From Mucilaginibacter gilvus (GTDB taxonomy: Bacteria > Bacteroidota > Bacteroidia > Sphingobacteriales > Sphingobacteriaceae), in contig NZ_SBIW01000006.1 of the NCBI RefSeq assembly GCF_004054195.1, positions 7,653 through 71,652 of the forward strand: a stretch of DNA of 64,000 nucleotides, written 5' to 3'. The position numbers were made by a program, and so were the translations under genes. Shown piece by piece: positions 18,928 to 27,792 of this stretch (its first letter is position 1; each line of letters opens with the position of its first letter). The notes beneath the pieces are model-generated. The model searched no databases, was not told where the DNA came from, and saw only the letters and a program-made list of their open reading frames with translations.

Positions 18928-20154
18928 ATGAAGACTAAACACATCCTTTCGCTTTTGCTATTTGGCGCGGCAACCTTAAGCGCATCGGCACAAAACAACA
19001 ATGCCAAAGCAATGCAGTTCGCGCAGCGCCAAACCCGGGTATTACTAACCGAAACCGCCAAAACAAAAGCCACGGCTGGCAAGCCAAACTTATTATCGCC
19101 ACGCACGCTGGATGGCAGCGGCAACCTGGTATTGGTATCACCCAAGGATTGGTGCAGCGGCTTTTTTGCTGGCAACCTGTGGTTTTTGTATGAGTATACC
19201 GGCGATACCTTCTGGAAAGAACAATCAGAACCCTTTACCGCCGTTATGGAGGCCGAGAAAACAAATGGCGGCACACACGATATGGGCTTTAAGCTCTACA
19301 ACAGCGTGGGTAACGCCTATCGCCTTACCCATGAGCAGCGATATAAAGATGACATTATTGAAGCGGCAAAAACGCTGATAACCCGATTTAACCCTAAGGT
19401 AGGCAGCCTAAAATCGTGGGATAACCGTAAAGAATGGAAGTTCCCGGTTATTATTGATAATATGATGAACCTCGAACTGCTTTTTGAGGCGACAAAATTA
19501 AGCGGCGATTCCAGCTTTTATAAAATAGCGGTAGCCCATGCCAATACAACGCTGAAGAATCATTTCAGGGCGAATAATAGCTCTTATCATGTGATAGATT
19601 ACGACCCGGAAACCGGCCAGGTGGCGCATAAACAAACGCACCAGGGCTTTGCGGATAGTTCGTCATGGGCGCGCGGGCAGGCATGGGGCTTATATGGCTA
19701 TACCATGTGCTACCGCGAAACCGGCAACATAATTTACCTGCAGCAAGCCGAAAAGATAGCCAAATACATTTTTAGCGACCCGCAAATGCCCGCTGACCTG
19801 GTACCCTACTGGGATTACGATGCCGCTAAACAAGGCAACCAGCCACGCGACGCTTCTGCAGCCGCTGTTACGGCATCGGCACTTTATGAATTAAGCACTT
19901 ACAGCACAAACGGAAAATTGTACAAGAAAAAGGCCAATAAAATTCTAAACTCCTTAAACACCAGTTACCAGCCCCAGACTGATAGCGCACGCGGTTTTCT
20001 GCTGCTGCATAGTACCGGGCACAAACCCGCCAACAGCGAAATTGATGTGCCGATAATTTACGCGGATTACTACTACCTTGAAGCCCTGCTCCGTCAAAAG
20101 CACCTTGCAGATAAGAAACCGGTGATAAACGCCGTTGGTATTTTTAAAAATTAG
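18928..20154 (+). CDS. GH88 unsaturated glucuronyl hydrolase
   Basis: A 408-residue enzyme, periplasmic judging by its signal peptide (to about residue 21). It hydrolyses the delta-4,5-unsaturated uronic acid left at the non-reducing end by lyases, by hydration of the double bond. The (alpha/alpha)6 barrel shows both family aspartates: Asp118 in GGTHDMGF and Asp177 in IIDNMMNLEL. They are 59 apart, as in the Bacillus enzyme (88 and 149). WARGQAWGLYGY and PRDASAAAVTASAL are also typical. Length is normal (about 380-410). Its stop overlaps the next start region by one base, so translation is probably coupled to the KdgF-like gene. It links the PL6 and alginate-lyase-fold lyases to KduI. Confidence 0.93.
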   Translation: MKTKHILSLLLFGAATLSASAQNNNAKAMQFAQRQTRVLLTETAKTKATAGKPNLLSPRTLDGSGNLVLVSPKDWCSGFFAGNLWFLYEYTGDTFWKEQSEPFTAVMEAEKTNGGTHDMGFKLYNSVGNAYRLTHEQRYKDDIIEAAKTLITRFNPKVGSLKSWDNRKEWKFPVIIDNMMNLELLFEATKLSGDSSFYKIAVAHANTTLKNHFRANNSSYHVIDYDPETGQVAHKQTHQGFADSSSWARGQAWGLYGYTMCYRETGNIIYLQQAEKIAKYIFSDPQMPADLVPYWDYDAAKQGNQPRDASAAAVTASALYELSTYSTNGKLYKKKANKILNSLNTSYQPQTDSARGFLLLHSTGHKPANSEIDVPIIYADYYYLEALLRQKHLADKKPVINAVGIFKN

Positions 20155-20156
20155 TG

Positions 20157-20507
20157 ATGATGCAAAGCGATCTGTTCCAGTTTGAAGATAGTACCGAGTG
20201 GCTAACCGTAGCTCCGGGCGTTCAACGGAAAGTGTTGGGCTACGATAATAAGCTGATGATGGTGAAAGTAAGATTCATGAAAGGGGGGCGCGGTGACTTG
20301 CATAGCCATGAGCATTCGCAGGTAGCATATGTGGCAAGCGGCTCCTTTGAAATGACACTGGGCGAAACTGTAAAAATCATAAACGAAGGTGATGGTTACT
20401 ATGTACCACCCTTTACGGTGCACGGCTGTGTTTGCCTGGAAGATGGCATACTGGTAGATGCCTTTAGCCCGGCACGCCTGGATTTTGTAAGTACCGACGG
20501 CAAATAA
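20157..20507 (+). CDS. kdgF: KdgF-like cupin, unsaturated uronate ring opening
   Basis: A 116-residue single cupin. KdgF speeds conversion of cyclic 4,5-unsaturated uronate to the linear 4-deoxy-5-keto form that KduI uses. The metal-binding motif HSHEHSQ starts near residue 50, with a later PPFTVHG histidine near residue 90, both as in KdgF. The gene comes right after GH88; its GTG overlaps the GH88 stop and ATG codons follow at 20157 and 20160, so the exact start is one of these three. No signal peptide is seen, so it acts in the cytoplasm. Context with GH88 and KduI makes the assignment strong for a cupin. Confidence 0.85.
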   Translation: MMQSDLFQFEDSTEWLTVAPGVQRKVLGYDNKLMMVKVRFMKGGRGDLHSHEHSQVAYVASGSFEMTLGETVKIINEGDGYYVPPFTVHGCVCLEDGILVDAFSPARLDFVSTDGK

Positions 20508-20550
20508 GGTTGGATTGGGTTTGTGTAAACATCGTATAATTATTTTTCGG

Positions 20551-21651
20551 ATGAAGAAGCTGATATGTTTTTTGAGTTTAATGACGGTTGTGTTTGCTGT
20601 AAAGGCGCAGATGACCAGCCTCAATAAAAAAGAAGTCGCGTTAATGCGCAAGGCCATAAACAGTAATGCCGACTATAAAAAAGCATTTGAACCCTATCAG
20701 CAAGCAGCAGACAGCGCGTTGAACCAAACGCCAAACCCAATTGTAGAAATATTATCGCAGGGACTCTTAGCGGGCGACCCGAGGAAAACCGCCAGCCTTA
20801 AAGCCGTTGAAGATGCTTATAAAACCTATGCGCTGGCATTAGCCTATACTTACTTCGGCAAGGCAACGTATTTAACTAAGGCCACCGATTTTTTGACCGC
20901 TTGGGCTACCACAAACAAAGCCACCGGCGACCCTATCAACCAAACCAAGTTGGAGGATATGGTAACTGCTTATGACTTGGTAAGAAACAAAATGAAACCA
21001 GATCCCCGCACCCTGATAGATGCCTGGATGAAAAGCATTGCCGATACGCTGGTGAATAGTCCGTATGCTAAGGGCGGCAGGGGAACAGCGATCAATAATT
21101 GGAATTCGCACCGGATAAAAATGATAACGCTGATTGCGTATACACTACACGATGAGAGCTACAACAGTATCATTACACAGGAACTGGAAAAACAACTGAA
21201 CGTAAACCTAAATCCCGACGGCACCACGCACGATCTGTTGGAACGCGATGCTTTCCACTACCAAACTTACGACCTGGAGCCTTTGATATCTACCTGTATC
21301 GCCATTTACCAGGCAACTGGTAAAAACTACTTTACCTATCAAACTGCCAATGGTTCGTCCATTAAAAAGTGTGTTGATTACATGACGCCGTTTATGACGG
21401 GTGAAAAAACACACCCCGAATTTGTGAAAAGCAAGGTACCGTTTGATTTAAAACGTGCCCAAAACAACGAAAAAGGCTACGCCCCCGGCACTTTGTTCGA
21501 ACCTAAGAACGGCATTGAAACCTTCGCTCTGGCGGCTTATTTTGATGACGACTATACCGTGATCATACGCAAAGCCGCGCATAACAGTACTTACATGAAC
21601 TGGCGCTTAGCTATCAATAAGGTTGCTGCCGATGCCGCCGGAGCTAAATAA
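20551..21651 (+). CDS. Alginate-lyase-fold polysaccharide lyase, PL38-like
   Basis: A 366-residue secreted protein from the ATG at 20551 (signal peptide MKKLICFLSLMTVVFAVKAQ); a longer frame from 20515 is not signal-like. It has the alpha/alpha toroid of the alginate_lyase domain. The key segments are INNWNSHRIKM in the middle and LERDAFHYQTYDLEPL (candidate catalytic His and Tyr) further on, the arrangement seen in PL38 and related families acting on alginate or beta-1,4-glucuronan. The product would be unsaturated uronate for GH88/KdgF. It ends the plus-strand operon, before a terminator at 21717. Family number and substrate are uncertain. Confidence 0.8.
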   Translation: MKKLICFLSLMTVVFAVKAQMTSLNKKEVALMRKAINSNADYKKAFEPYQQAADSALNQTPNPIVEILSQGLLAGDPRKTASLKAVEDAYKTYALALAYTYFGKATYLTKATDFLTAWATTNKATGDPINQTKLEDMVTAYDLVRNKMKPDPRTLIDAWMKSIADTLVNSPYAKGGRGTAINNWNSHRIKMITLIAYTLHDESYNSIITQELEKQLNVNLNPDGTTHDLLERDAFHYQTYDLEPLISTCIAIYQATGKNYFTYQTANGSSIKKCVDYMTPFMTGEKTHPEFVKSKVPFDLKRAQNNEKGYAPGTLFEPKNGIETFALAAYFDDDYTVIIRKAAHNSTYMNWRLAINKVAADAAGAK

Positions 21652-21716
21652 ACTTTAATTGAACTAAATTTTGCGCTTTATACCAGCAGCGCTATATTTG
21701 TATTTCGCAAAACTCG

Positions 21717-21739
21717 TCCTGCAACGGCAGGATTTTTTG
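21717..21739 (+). terminator. Intrinsic terminator after the yhcH-GH88-kdgF-PL operon
   Basis: The stem TCCTGC / GCAGGA (21717-21722, 21727-21732) with an AACG loop is followed by TTTTTTG. It lies 66 bp after the PL stop and 18 bp before the tRNA gene. Confidence 0.75.
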
Positions 21740-21756
21740 TTTTGTTGAACCTATCC

Positions 21757-21843
21757 GGAGAGGTGTCAGAGTGATCGAATGTGCCTGATTCGAAACCAGG
21801 TGTACTGTTATAGGTACCGGGGGTTTGAATCCCTCCCTCTCCG
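21757..21843 (+). tRNA. tRNA-Ser(CGA)
   Basis: An 87-nt class II tRNA with acceptor GGAGAGG paired with CCTCTCC and discriminator G. The anticodon loop is TTCGAAA with CGA at 21791-21793, which reads UCG. It has a long variable arm and a T arm GGGGGTTTGAATCCCTCCC. CCA is not encoded. The innermost anticodon-stem pair is A-C (mismatch), while the other four pairs are good. It stands alone between the uronate locus and the GDPD-like gene. Confidence 0.93.
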
Positions 21844-21871
21844 CTTTTCCCCGCCACCGCGGGCATATAAA

Positions 21872-21901
21872 AGCCCGGTGAACTTGCAAGTTTACCGGGC
21901 T
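21872..21901. terminator. Bidirectional terminator between tRNA-Ser and GDPD-like gene
   Basis: A long hairpin with AGCCCGGT paired to ACCGGGCT and inner AACTT/AAGTT, one mismatch, and a short loop. TCTTTT follows on the plus strand and TTTTATA on the minus strand. It can end both the tRNA transcript and the convergent minus-strand gene. Confidence 0.75.
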
Positions 21902-21918
21902 CTTTTATGATTTTAATT

Positions 21919-22764
21919 TTAAGGTAGGTTTACGTTTGCGTAGGTGCCCTGCCTCGCCAATAAAAAGCCTTTAAGTTCCTGCAGTTTATCGGTATTTATG
22001 AGATCCACCCCGCAGTTTAATAATTGGGTCCAAACCAGCTCACTTTCGGGCGAGGCCCAGAGTCTTACTTTTTTGCCGAATTTATGGGCCATGTTCACAA
22101 AGGCAATAAGTTTCTGCTTTTGGGCTGTCGGCATTTCGCCTTTGCCATTCCATTTAACTATTTTCCCGTATTTGCAGCTTGCGGTTTGGTACACGTTGGT
22201 AGCAAGCGTATCGTGGTAGGTTTTCATCAAGTCCTCATCAATAAAAGCAAGGCGGTTTTGCTCTGCCTTTAGCATTTTAAATGGTTTGTTACCCGTTATC
22301 ACAACGTTTATATGGCGCTGTACGTAAACACCGTTTTCGTACCCGGAGATCACCGACCTGTATTTATCAAGCAGCACCTCTAAAGCCGAATAAGTTTTAT
22401 TAGCGTTAGATTTGATATCTATCATCAGGGTAATAGGTGCCACAGGGCGGCTCGCCAGTTTGCTGGTGCCGCTAATGCAATCCATCAACGGCGCAAGATA
22501 AAGGCTTTCCAGCGTGCGGGTTTTCTCCAGCATGGGCAAAATATGCGCTACTATCAGCTTGCCATTGCGCAGGTAAATATCGGCTTCTACGTGTGTAAAA
22601 CCATTATCGAGCGCATCAAACAAAGGTCGTTTGTGCCAATAGTCATTATGGGCGAAGGCATTTGCGAGCGGGATGGATTGGGCGAAGCTTTTGAAACTTG
22701 CCATCATCATCCACAATAATAAAAATAACTTAACAAAGCGCGGGTACTGGTTTCCTCTTGGCAT
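21919..22764 (-). CDS. Secreted GDPD/PI-PLC-superfamily phosphodiesterase-like protein
   Basis: A 281-residue protein with a signal peptide (hydrophobic residues 11-28, FKSFAQ) and a TIM-barrel phosphodiesterase-like domain. The segments FAHNDYWHKRPLFDALDNGFTHVEADIYL, LIVAHILP and the C-terminal VRLWASPES / GVDLINTDKL are typical of the PI-PLC/GDPD superfamily, close to the AIM6-like group. The catalytic His, Glu and Asp at the barrel mouth (HND, EAD) are present. Relatives release glycerol- or inositol-type alcohols from phosphodiesters, but the substrate here is unknown. It is a single-gene unit facing the tRNA. Confidence 0.8.
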   Translation of the reverse strand: MPRGNQYPRFVKLFLLLWMMMASFKSFAQSIPLANAFAHNDYWHKRPLFDALDNGFTHVEADIYLRNGKLIVAHILPMLEKTRTLESLYLAPLMDCISGTSKLASRPVAPITLMIDIKSNANKTYSALEVLLDKYRSVISGYENGVYVQRHINVVITGNKPFKMLKAEQNRLAFIDEDLMKTYHDTLATNVYQTASCKYGKIVKWNGKGEMPTAQKQKLIAFVNMAHKFGKKVRLWASPESELVWTQLLNCGVDLINTDKLQELKGFLLARQGTYANVNLP

Positions 22765-22907
22765 AAGTCATAATTGTTTGCCCTAAGATAGGGATATAAT
22801 CAATACCAAATGATAATTCTATGACAATTGCATGTTAAATTTCGTTAAATTTTTTCTCTACGAGAAACGCTCTTAAAACTAAAAATTCACAGGGGAATAG
22901 CCTGGGT

Positions 22908-23924
22908 TTATTTAGCTTTAGATGAGCCCCGGATATTGAAATCTGTTTTCAGCACGATGGATTGGGAACTGATATGCTGGGATGAAGTGTTTAGTTTGTT
23001 CAGCAACACAGTTATTACGCTATCGGCAATAGCTTCGATAGGCTGGGCTATCGCGCTCACAGGTGGCGAGAATAGTTTAAACACATCATAATCATCAAAG
23101 GAGATAAGAGCAAGGTCATCCGGTACTTTTAGCCCAAGGTTATTGATCACCTTTAACCCGCAGGTGCCTACATGGTTGGTACCAAAGAACACCGCATCGA
23201 GGTTTTTATTTTTTTTGAGGAAGGTAGCTATAGGCCCCATGATGAGTTCTTCGTTCTGATCGAACACGATCTCCTGCACCACGGGCCTTAATCCGCTGGC
23301 CTTTATCGCGTCTTTATAACCCTGCAAACGAGCTTGCATTTGAGTTTGATGCGACGCGAAGGTAACAAAGGCAATGTTTTTATACCCCTGCTGCACCAAA
23401 TGCATCGTGGCATTGTAGGTGCTGAACAGGTTGTCTATCTCCACATAGTCGGTACTTACATTTGGCAAATGCCTGTCGAACAAAACCACGGGCATCCCGT
23501 CTTTTATCAGCGAGCTAATGTCCTCCTCTATGCCTTCGGGCGGGGCAATAATATAGCCATCCACATGCCTGTCGCGGAACATATTGATGAGGTCCTTGGT
23601 TTTAGAGGTATCGTTATCGGTACTGCAATAAATAATTTTATAACCGTTTTTGTAGGCCCTGTCTTCAATGAGCCTAGCTATAGCGGCGAAAAACGGGTTG
23701 GAGATATCCTCCACCATAAGACCAATGATATTTGATTTACCGGTGCGCAAACTCTTGGCGAGCGAATTGGGCTTATACCCTACTTCGTCTACAAATTTTT
23801 GTACGCGTTCCACCAGTTCTTTACCAATCCGCTTCTCCTGCGCACGCCCGTTCAAAATAAAAGAGATAGTGGTTTTAGAAACGTTTAGGTGGTTGGCAAT
23901 ATCAACTATGGAGAGTTTTTTCAC
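22908..23924 (-). CDS. LacI-family transcriptional regulator (mannose-glycan locus)
   Basis: A 338-residue regulator. The helix-turn-helix is at residues 4-24 (IVDIANHLNVSKTTISFIL), the hinge near PNSLAKSLRTGKS, then a sugar-binding sensor domain with NPFFAAIARLIEDRA and DAVFFGTNHVG. It lies beside a FucP-like sugar permease and GH92, GH38 and SusCD genes. A palindrome of the type repeated across this locus (TAAATCGATTTA) is found 64 bp upstream of its ATG. I infer that it represses the locus and itself, with a mannose-related inducer. Only the family assignment is direct. Confidence 0.93.
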   Translation of the reverse strand: MKKLSIVDIANHLNVSKTTISFILNGRAQEKRIGKELVERVQKFVDEVGYKPNSLAKSLRTGKSNIIGLMVEDISNPFFAAIARLIEDRAYKNGYKIIYCSTDNDTSKTKDLINMFRDRHVDGYIIAPPEGIEEDISSLIKDGMPVVLFDRHLPNVSTDYVEIDNLFSTYNATMHLVQQGYKNIAFVTFASHQTQMQARLQGYKDAIKASGLRPVVQEIVFDQNEELIMGPIATFLKKNKNLDAVFFGTNHVGTCGLKVINNLGLKVPDDLALISFDDYDVFKLFSPPVSAIAQPIEAIADSVITVLLNKLNTSSQHISSQSIVLKTDFNIRGSSKAK

Positions 23925-23942
23925 GTGCTGTTTTTATAAATT

Positions 23943-23950
23943 CAAATATA
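23943..23950 (-). promoter_or_regulatory. -7 box of the second LacI gene
   Basis: TATATTTG on the minus strand is a perfect TAnnTTTG, 19 bp before the ATG at 23924. A TTTG lies upstream but at only 11 bp, so the -33 element is poor. The leader would be very short. Confidence 0.45.
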
Positions 23951-23987
23951 ATTAATATCACAAACAAGCTGAGCAATAAATGCCTGT

Positions 23988-23999
23988 TAAATCGATTTA
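23988..23999. promoter_or_regulatory. LacI operator candidate A (TAAATCGATTTA)
   Basis: A 12-bp perfect palindrome with central CG, 64 bp upstream of the LacI gene and 38 bp upstream of its -7 box. It shares the AAATCGATTT core of the other operators in the locus but lacks their outer GC. Autoregulation is inferred. Confidence 0.55.
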
Positions 24000-24053
24000 T
24001 TGTAAAGATTTTCAATAAAATTCAATCATCCAAATATTATTTTGCCATAAAAA

Positions 24054-25283
24054 TTATACTGCAACTGAGCTTTTATTTAAGCGCTTGTAATTAAAGCCGA
24101 AAAGGAAGATAACCGCATAACAAATAATGGGTAAATAATAGGCATGCGCCACGCTGTGGTTGGCAACTAAACCCATCAGCAGCGGGAATAAGCCACCACC
24201 TACAACCCCCATCACAATAAACGATGAGGCCTGCTGCGTTTGCTTACCCATGTTCTTCAACCCAAGACTGAATATGGTTGGGAACATAATGCTGAAAAAG
24301 AAATTGATGAACAAAAGCGCCACAAACGATACCCATCCAAAACCCTGCGCTACAATAAGGCACATCAAAATATTTGCGAGTGCAAAAGCAGCTAACAATT
24401 TATAAGGCGCAATAAAGCGCATCAGGAACGTACCTGCGAAACGGCCTGTCATCATCATTACCATACTCAGCGCAAAAAATCTACTCGCATTAGCATCGCT
24501 AAAATGCATCACTTCGTGCCCGTAGTTGATAAAAAAGGCCCAGGTTCCGCCTTGAGCGGCTACATTGAATAACTGCGCTATCACCGCGAAAACAAAGTGC
24601 TTATGCTCAAAAAGTTTTTTATCGGCATGGGGCGCTTCTGCAACCGAATAAGAATCAGTTGCCACTACATGCGGGTCGTTAAGCGCGGGGACTTTTACAA
24701 ATGCAAACGCGATAGCTATTACGGCAATTACGGCGCCAATGGTAATATAAAGGTGCTTTACAGATACCAGGTCCTGCTCGCCCGCGAAGATAACAGAGCT
24801 GCCAATAATTGGCCCGATGATACCGCCTACCCCATTAAATGCCTGGGCAAAGTTGATGCGCTGGTCGCTGGTGCACTGGTCGCCCAGGGACGCTACAAAG
24901 GGATGCGCTACAGTTTCTAAAGTTGCCATGCCGCAAGCTAAAATAAACAACGCTACCCGGAAGAATGTAAAAGATCCGGCGTTCGCCGCAGGAATAAACA
25001 GGAATGCCCCTACGGAATAAAGCAGCAGCCCCAGCAAAACGCCGTTCTTATATCCAAACCTTTTCATGAACACCCCTGCCGGGATCCCCATTACAAAGTA
25101 AGCCCCAAAGATGGAGAACTGTACATAGGCCGACCGGGCCTTGCTTACGTGCAACACGTTTTGAAAATGCCGGTTCAGCACATCGCCCAGCGTCATAGAG
25201 ATGCCCCACATCAAAAACAACGAGGTAACAAAAAGCAGCACTAACAGGTATTTCCGTTCGGTAAACTTGGGTTTGGCGTCCAT
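24054..25283 (-). CDS. MFS sugar permease, FucP/NagP type
   Basis: A 409-residue inner-membrane permease with twelve predicted helices. The start region FLMWGISMTLGDVLNRHFQ, GAYFVMGIPAGVFMKRFGYKNG and FNGVGGIIGPIIGS are typical of the FucP/GluP/NagP sugar:proton symporters of Bacteroidota, which carry fucose, glucose, mannose or GlcNAc. It follows GH92 by 110 bp on the same strand and precedes the LacI gene. The best guess is import of mannose released in the periplasm. No operator-like palindrome is seen in the 110-bp gap, so it is probably read through from the GH92 promoter. Confidence 0.88.
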   Translation of the reverse strand: MDAKPKFTERKYLLVLLFVTSLFLMWGISMTLGDVLNRHFQNVLHVSKARSAYVQFSIFGAYFVMGIPAGVFMKRFGYKNGVLLGLLLYSVGAFLFIPAANAGSFTFFRVALFILACGMATLETVAHPFVASLGDQCTSDQRINFAQAFNGVGGIIGPIIGSSVIFAGEQDLVSVKHLYITIGAVIAVIAIAFAFVKVPALNDPHVVATDSYSVAEAPHADKKLFEHKHFVFAVIAQLFNVAAQGGTWAFFINYGHEVMHFSDANASRFFALSMVMMMTGRFAGTFLMRFIAPYKLLAAFALANILMCLIVAQGFGWVSFVALLFINFFFSIMFPTIFSLGLKNMGKQTQQASSFIVMGVVGGGLFPLLMGLVANHSVAHAYYLPIICYAVIFLFGFNYKRLNKSSVAV

Positions 25284-25393
25284 CCGGCAAAGTTTAAATT
25301 GGGGTTATATTGGTGCTGTAAATTAACTCAAATGTTTTGCAAGTACCAAATAGCCTTCATCCATCACTGATGATTTTTCGCTTATATCAATTA

Positions 25394-27676
25394 TTAAGGC
25401 CGCTCAGCGCGCGATAAAGAGAACGGCCTGTCCTCCGGTGCAAGCCCACGGGTTAAATTGGGTTGAGCGCCCATTTCCAAATGCAGCACACCGCCATTCA
25501 TAATATCGGTTTGCGTAATAAAATTATGCGTGTACGGCTTGCCGTTTAACTTTGCCGACTGGATATACACATTAGCCTTGCTGTTGTTATTTGCCTCGAT
25601 GGTGAATTTGTTGCCGTTCTCCAGCGCTATCGTCATTTTTTTGAACAGCGGACTGCCGATAACATACTGATCGGTTCCCGGGCAAACGCTGTAAAAACCC
25701 GCCGCGCTCAACACAAACCAACTCGACATTTGCCCCTCGTCTTCATCGCCGGGGTAACCGTTCTCGGTTGCATTGTACATTTTATTCATTACCTCGCGCA
25801 GATGCATTTGCGCTTTCCAGGGCTGGCCGGCGTAGTTGTACATGTACAGCATGTGGTGGATAGGTTCATTCCCCTGCGCAAACTGGCCCATTTTAAACTC
25901 GGCCATCTCCGTCATCTCGTGGATAACCTGCCCGTAGCCACCAACCTTTATGGTGCCCGGCTCGCTGAATACGGAATCTATCTTCGCGGTGAAATTCTTG
26001 TCGCCCCCCATCAGGTTGATGAGCCCTTGCGTATCATGAAAAACCGACCAGGTCCAATGCCAGGCGTTACCCTCGGTATACGGCCCTCCCCAATCCATCG
26101 GGTCGAAGGGTTCTATCCAATCACCCTTAGCATCTTTAGCACGCATAAAACGCGTTTTCGGGTCGAACAGGTTTTTATAGTTATACATCTGGCGGGCAAA
26201 AACATCTTCGTAATATTTATTGCCAGTTGCTTTTGCCAGTTGATAGGCGCAAAAATCGTCATAGGCAAATTCCAGTGTCCAGGCGGTGGCCCCTTCGGTT
26301 TGTTTGGTGTACGGTACAAAGCCATTGGCATAGTATTCCTTCCAGCCCGGTCTGCCGTTGGCACTTCCCCATGGGCCTTTGTTTGTGGCCTCGTGGTAGT
26401 AAGCTTCCAGGGCTTGTTTTGGGTCGAAACTGTGGATGCCCTTCATCCAGGCATCGGCTAATAACGATATGGAATGGTTACCCAACATGCCACCCGTTTC
26501 GCCGGGGAAAGACCATGAGGGCAACCAACCGCATTGTTTTTGAGCATCCAGAAGGGCCTGGACCAATTGCCCCTCCATTTTTGGATGCAAAATAGTATTC
26601 AGCGGAAACTGGGCGCGGAACGTGTCCCAAAAACCGTTATCAGTATACATATAACCATCGTGTACCTTACTATCGTAAGGGCTATAGTAATACGGTTTAC
26701 CATCTTCGCCATATTCAAAAAATTGGTGCGAAAACAGGTTGGCGTGGTACATACAAGAGTAAAAGGTCGCCTTTTCTTCTTCGGTGCCGCCCTCAACCGC
26801 CATACGGCCAAGCAGCGCGTTCCAAATTTTATCAGCCGCTTTATGGGTATCATTGAATGATCTGTAGCCGCCTAATTCTGTTTTTAAAGTAAGCGCGGCC
26901 TGCGCCGGGCTAATGTATGACGAAGCCACTTTTGCCTGTACCGTCTCGCCATCTTTAAACTTAATGTAAGCGCCAACACCTTCCCCTTCGGCGGTTTTGT
27001 TATCGGCCGTGGTGGTATTCTTTTTATTTTCCCAGGTACCAAAAGTGGTAAACGGTTTATCAAAAGTGATGATGAAATAGTTTTTAAAGCCCTGCGGTGC
27101 CCAGCGGCAATTGTTTATATAGCCCGTAATGGTTTTTGTTTTGGGGTGGATGCTTACCATGCTCATTTTGGTATAGCCATCCAATACAAGATAGGAACTT
27201 GCCCCCTTGGGGAAGGTAAAACGCAGATGCGCACCGCGCTCGGTGGGCGACATTTCGGTGGTGATATTGTTATCCAGCTTTACTTTGTAGTAGCTGGGCT
27301 GGGCAATTTCGTTAGCGTGACTGAAGGATGCCGCGCGTTTATCCTCGTTCACCACCAGGTCGCCGGTAACAGGCATCAGCGAAAACACCGCATAATCATT
27401 CACCCAGGAACTGCATTGGTGCGACTGTTGAAACCCGCGAATAGTTTTCTCAAAGTATTGGTACTTCCAGCCGTCTCCGTTTTTACCGGTTTGGGGCGTC
27501 CAGGTGTTCATGCCAAAGGGTAGCGAAGTGGCTGGATAGGTATTACCGTACGAAAATTCGTATTTGGTATTGGTACCCTGCCGGGTGTTTACATACTTAA
27601 CCAGGTTTACTTCCTGTGCCGAAAGCATAAGGGTAAAAAGTACTAAGGCTGTGCAGACATGTAAAACTCTCTTCAT
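25394..27676 (-). CDS. GH92 exo-alpha-mannosidase, first copy
   Basis: A 760-residue secreted enzyme from the ATG at 27676 (MKRVLHV, signal peptide); the frame can be opened 12 bp earlier by TTG but that is less likely. GH92 enzymes are calcium-dependent inverting exo-mannosidases acting on alpha-1,2, 1,3, 1,4 or 1,6 links. Seen motifs are YVNTRQGTNTKYEFSYGNTYPAT at the N-terminus, YTEGNAWHWTWSVFHD (catalytic-acid glutamate region) and GDEDEGQMSSWFVLSAAGFY near the C-terminus (catalytic-base and calcium region). The intact EGNAW segment favours a true alpha-mannosidase. It has an operator at 27715 and probably forms a unit with the permease. Confidence 0.92.
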   Translation of the reverse strand: MKRVLHVCTALVLFTLMLSAQEVNLVKYVNTRQGTNTKYEFSYGNTYPATSLPFGMNTWTPQTGKNGDGWKYQYFEKTIRGFQQSHQCSSWVNDYAVFSLMPVTGDLVVNEDKRAASFSHANEIAQPSYYKVKLDNNITTEMSPTERGAHLRFTFPKGASSYLVLDGYTKMSMVSIHPKTKTITGYINNCRWAPQGFKNYFIITFDKPFTTFGTWENKKNTTTADNKTAEGEGVGAYIKFKDGETVQAKVASSYISPAQAALTLKTELGGYRSFNDTHKAADKIWNALLGRMAVEGGTEEEKATFYSCMYHANLFSHQFFEYGEDGKPYYYSPYDSKVHDGYMYTDNGFWDTFRAQFPLNTILHPKMEGQLVQALLDAQKQCGWLPSWSFPGETGGMLGNHSISLLADAWMKGIHSFDPKQALEAYYHEATNKGPWGSANGRPGWKEYYANGFVPYTKQTEGATAWTLEFAYDDFCAYQLAKATGNKYYEDVFARQMYNYKNLFDPKTRFMRAKDAKGDWIEPFDPMDWGGPYTEGNAWHWTWSVFHDTQGLINLMGGDKNFTAKIDSVFSEPGTIKVGGYGQVIHEMTEMAEFKMGQFAQGNEPIHHMLYMYNYAGQPWKAQMHLREVMNKMYNATENGYPGDEDEGQMSSWFVLSAAGFYSVCPGTDQYVIGSPLFKKMTIALENGNKFTIEANNNSKANVYIQSAKLNGKPYTHNFITQTDIMNGGVLHLEMGAQPNLTRGLAPEDRPFSLSRAERP

Positions 27677-27714
27677 TTGTAAACGCAATTTACCAACAAT
27701 CCATCTAATTAGCA

Positions 27715-27731
27715 GCTAAAATCGTTTTAGC
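27715..27731. promoter_or_regulatory. LacI operator candidate C, upstream of GH92
   Basis: GCTAAAA and TTTTAGC flank a TCG centre, 39 bp upstream of the GH92 ATG. Read on the minus strand it is TTGCTAAAACGATTTTAGC, the locus consensus with one extra T in one arm. An ATTG in the -33 position runs into it, as at the other sites. Confidence 0.65.
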
Positions 27732-27737
27732 AATTGT

Positions 27738-27767
27738 TAAAAAAAGAGGAGGCGCCACCGCCTCCTC
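27738..27767 (-). terminator. Intrinsic terminator after the first SGNH hydrolase
   Basis: The 9-bp stem GAGGAGGCG / CGCCTCCTC (27746-27754, 27759-27767) has a 4-nt loop. On the minus strand a run of seven T follows. It ends the SGNH gene just upstream of the GH92 operator. Confidence 0.88.
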
Positions 27768-27792
27768 CAAACCAAAAATAAACCAAAAAATA

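Noticed and set aside
21757..21843. tRNA-Ser as an integration site for the neighbouring loci
   Set aside because: I looked for a direct repeat of the tRNA 3' end and for an integrase gene and saw neither within the window.
21925..21945. CGTTTGCG-type sequence resembling the uronate operators
   Set aside because: It lies in the last codons of the GDPD-like gene and lacks the AACGTTA core, so chance is the simpler explanation.
25730..26461. 243-codon plus-strand open frame
   Set aside because: It lies entirely antisense to GH92, and its translation is a typical mirror of GC-rich codons with no domain.
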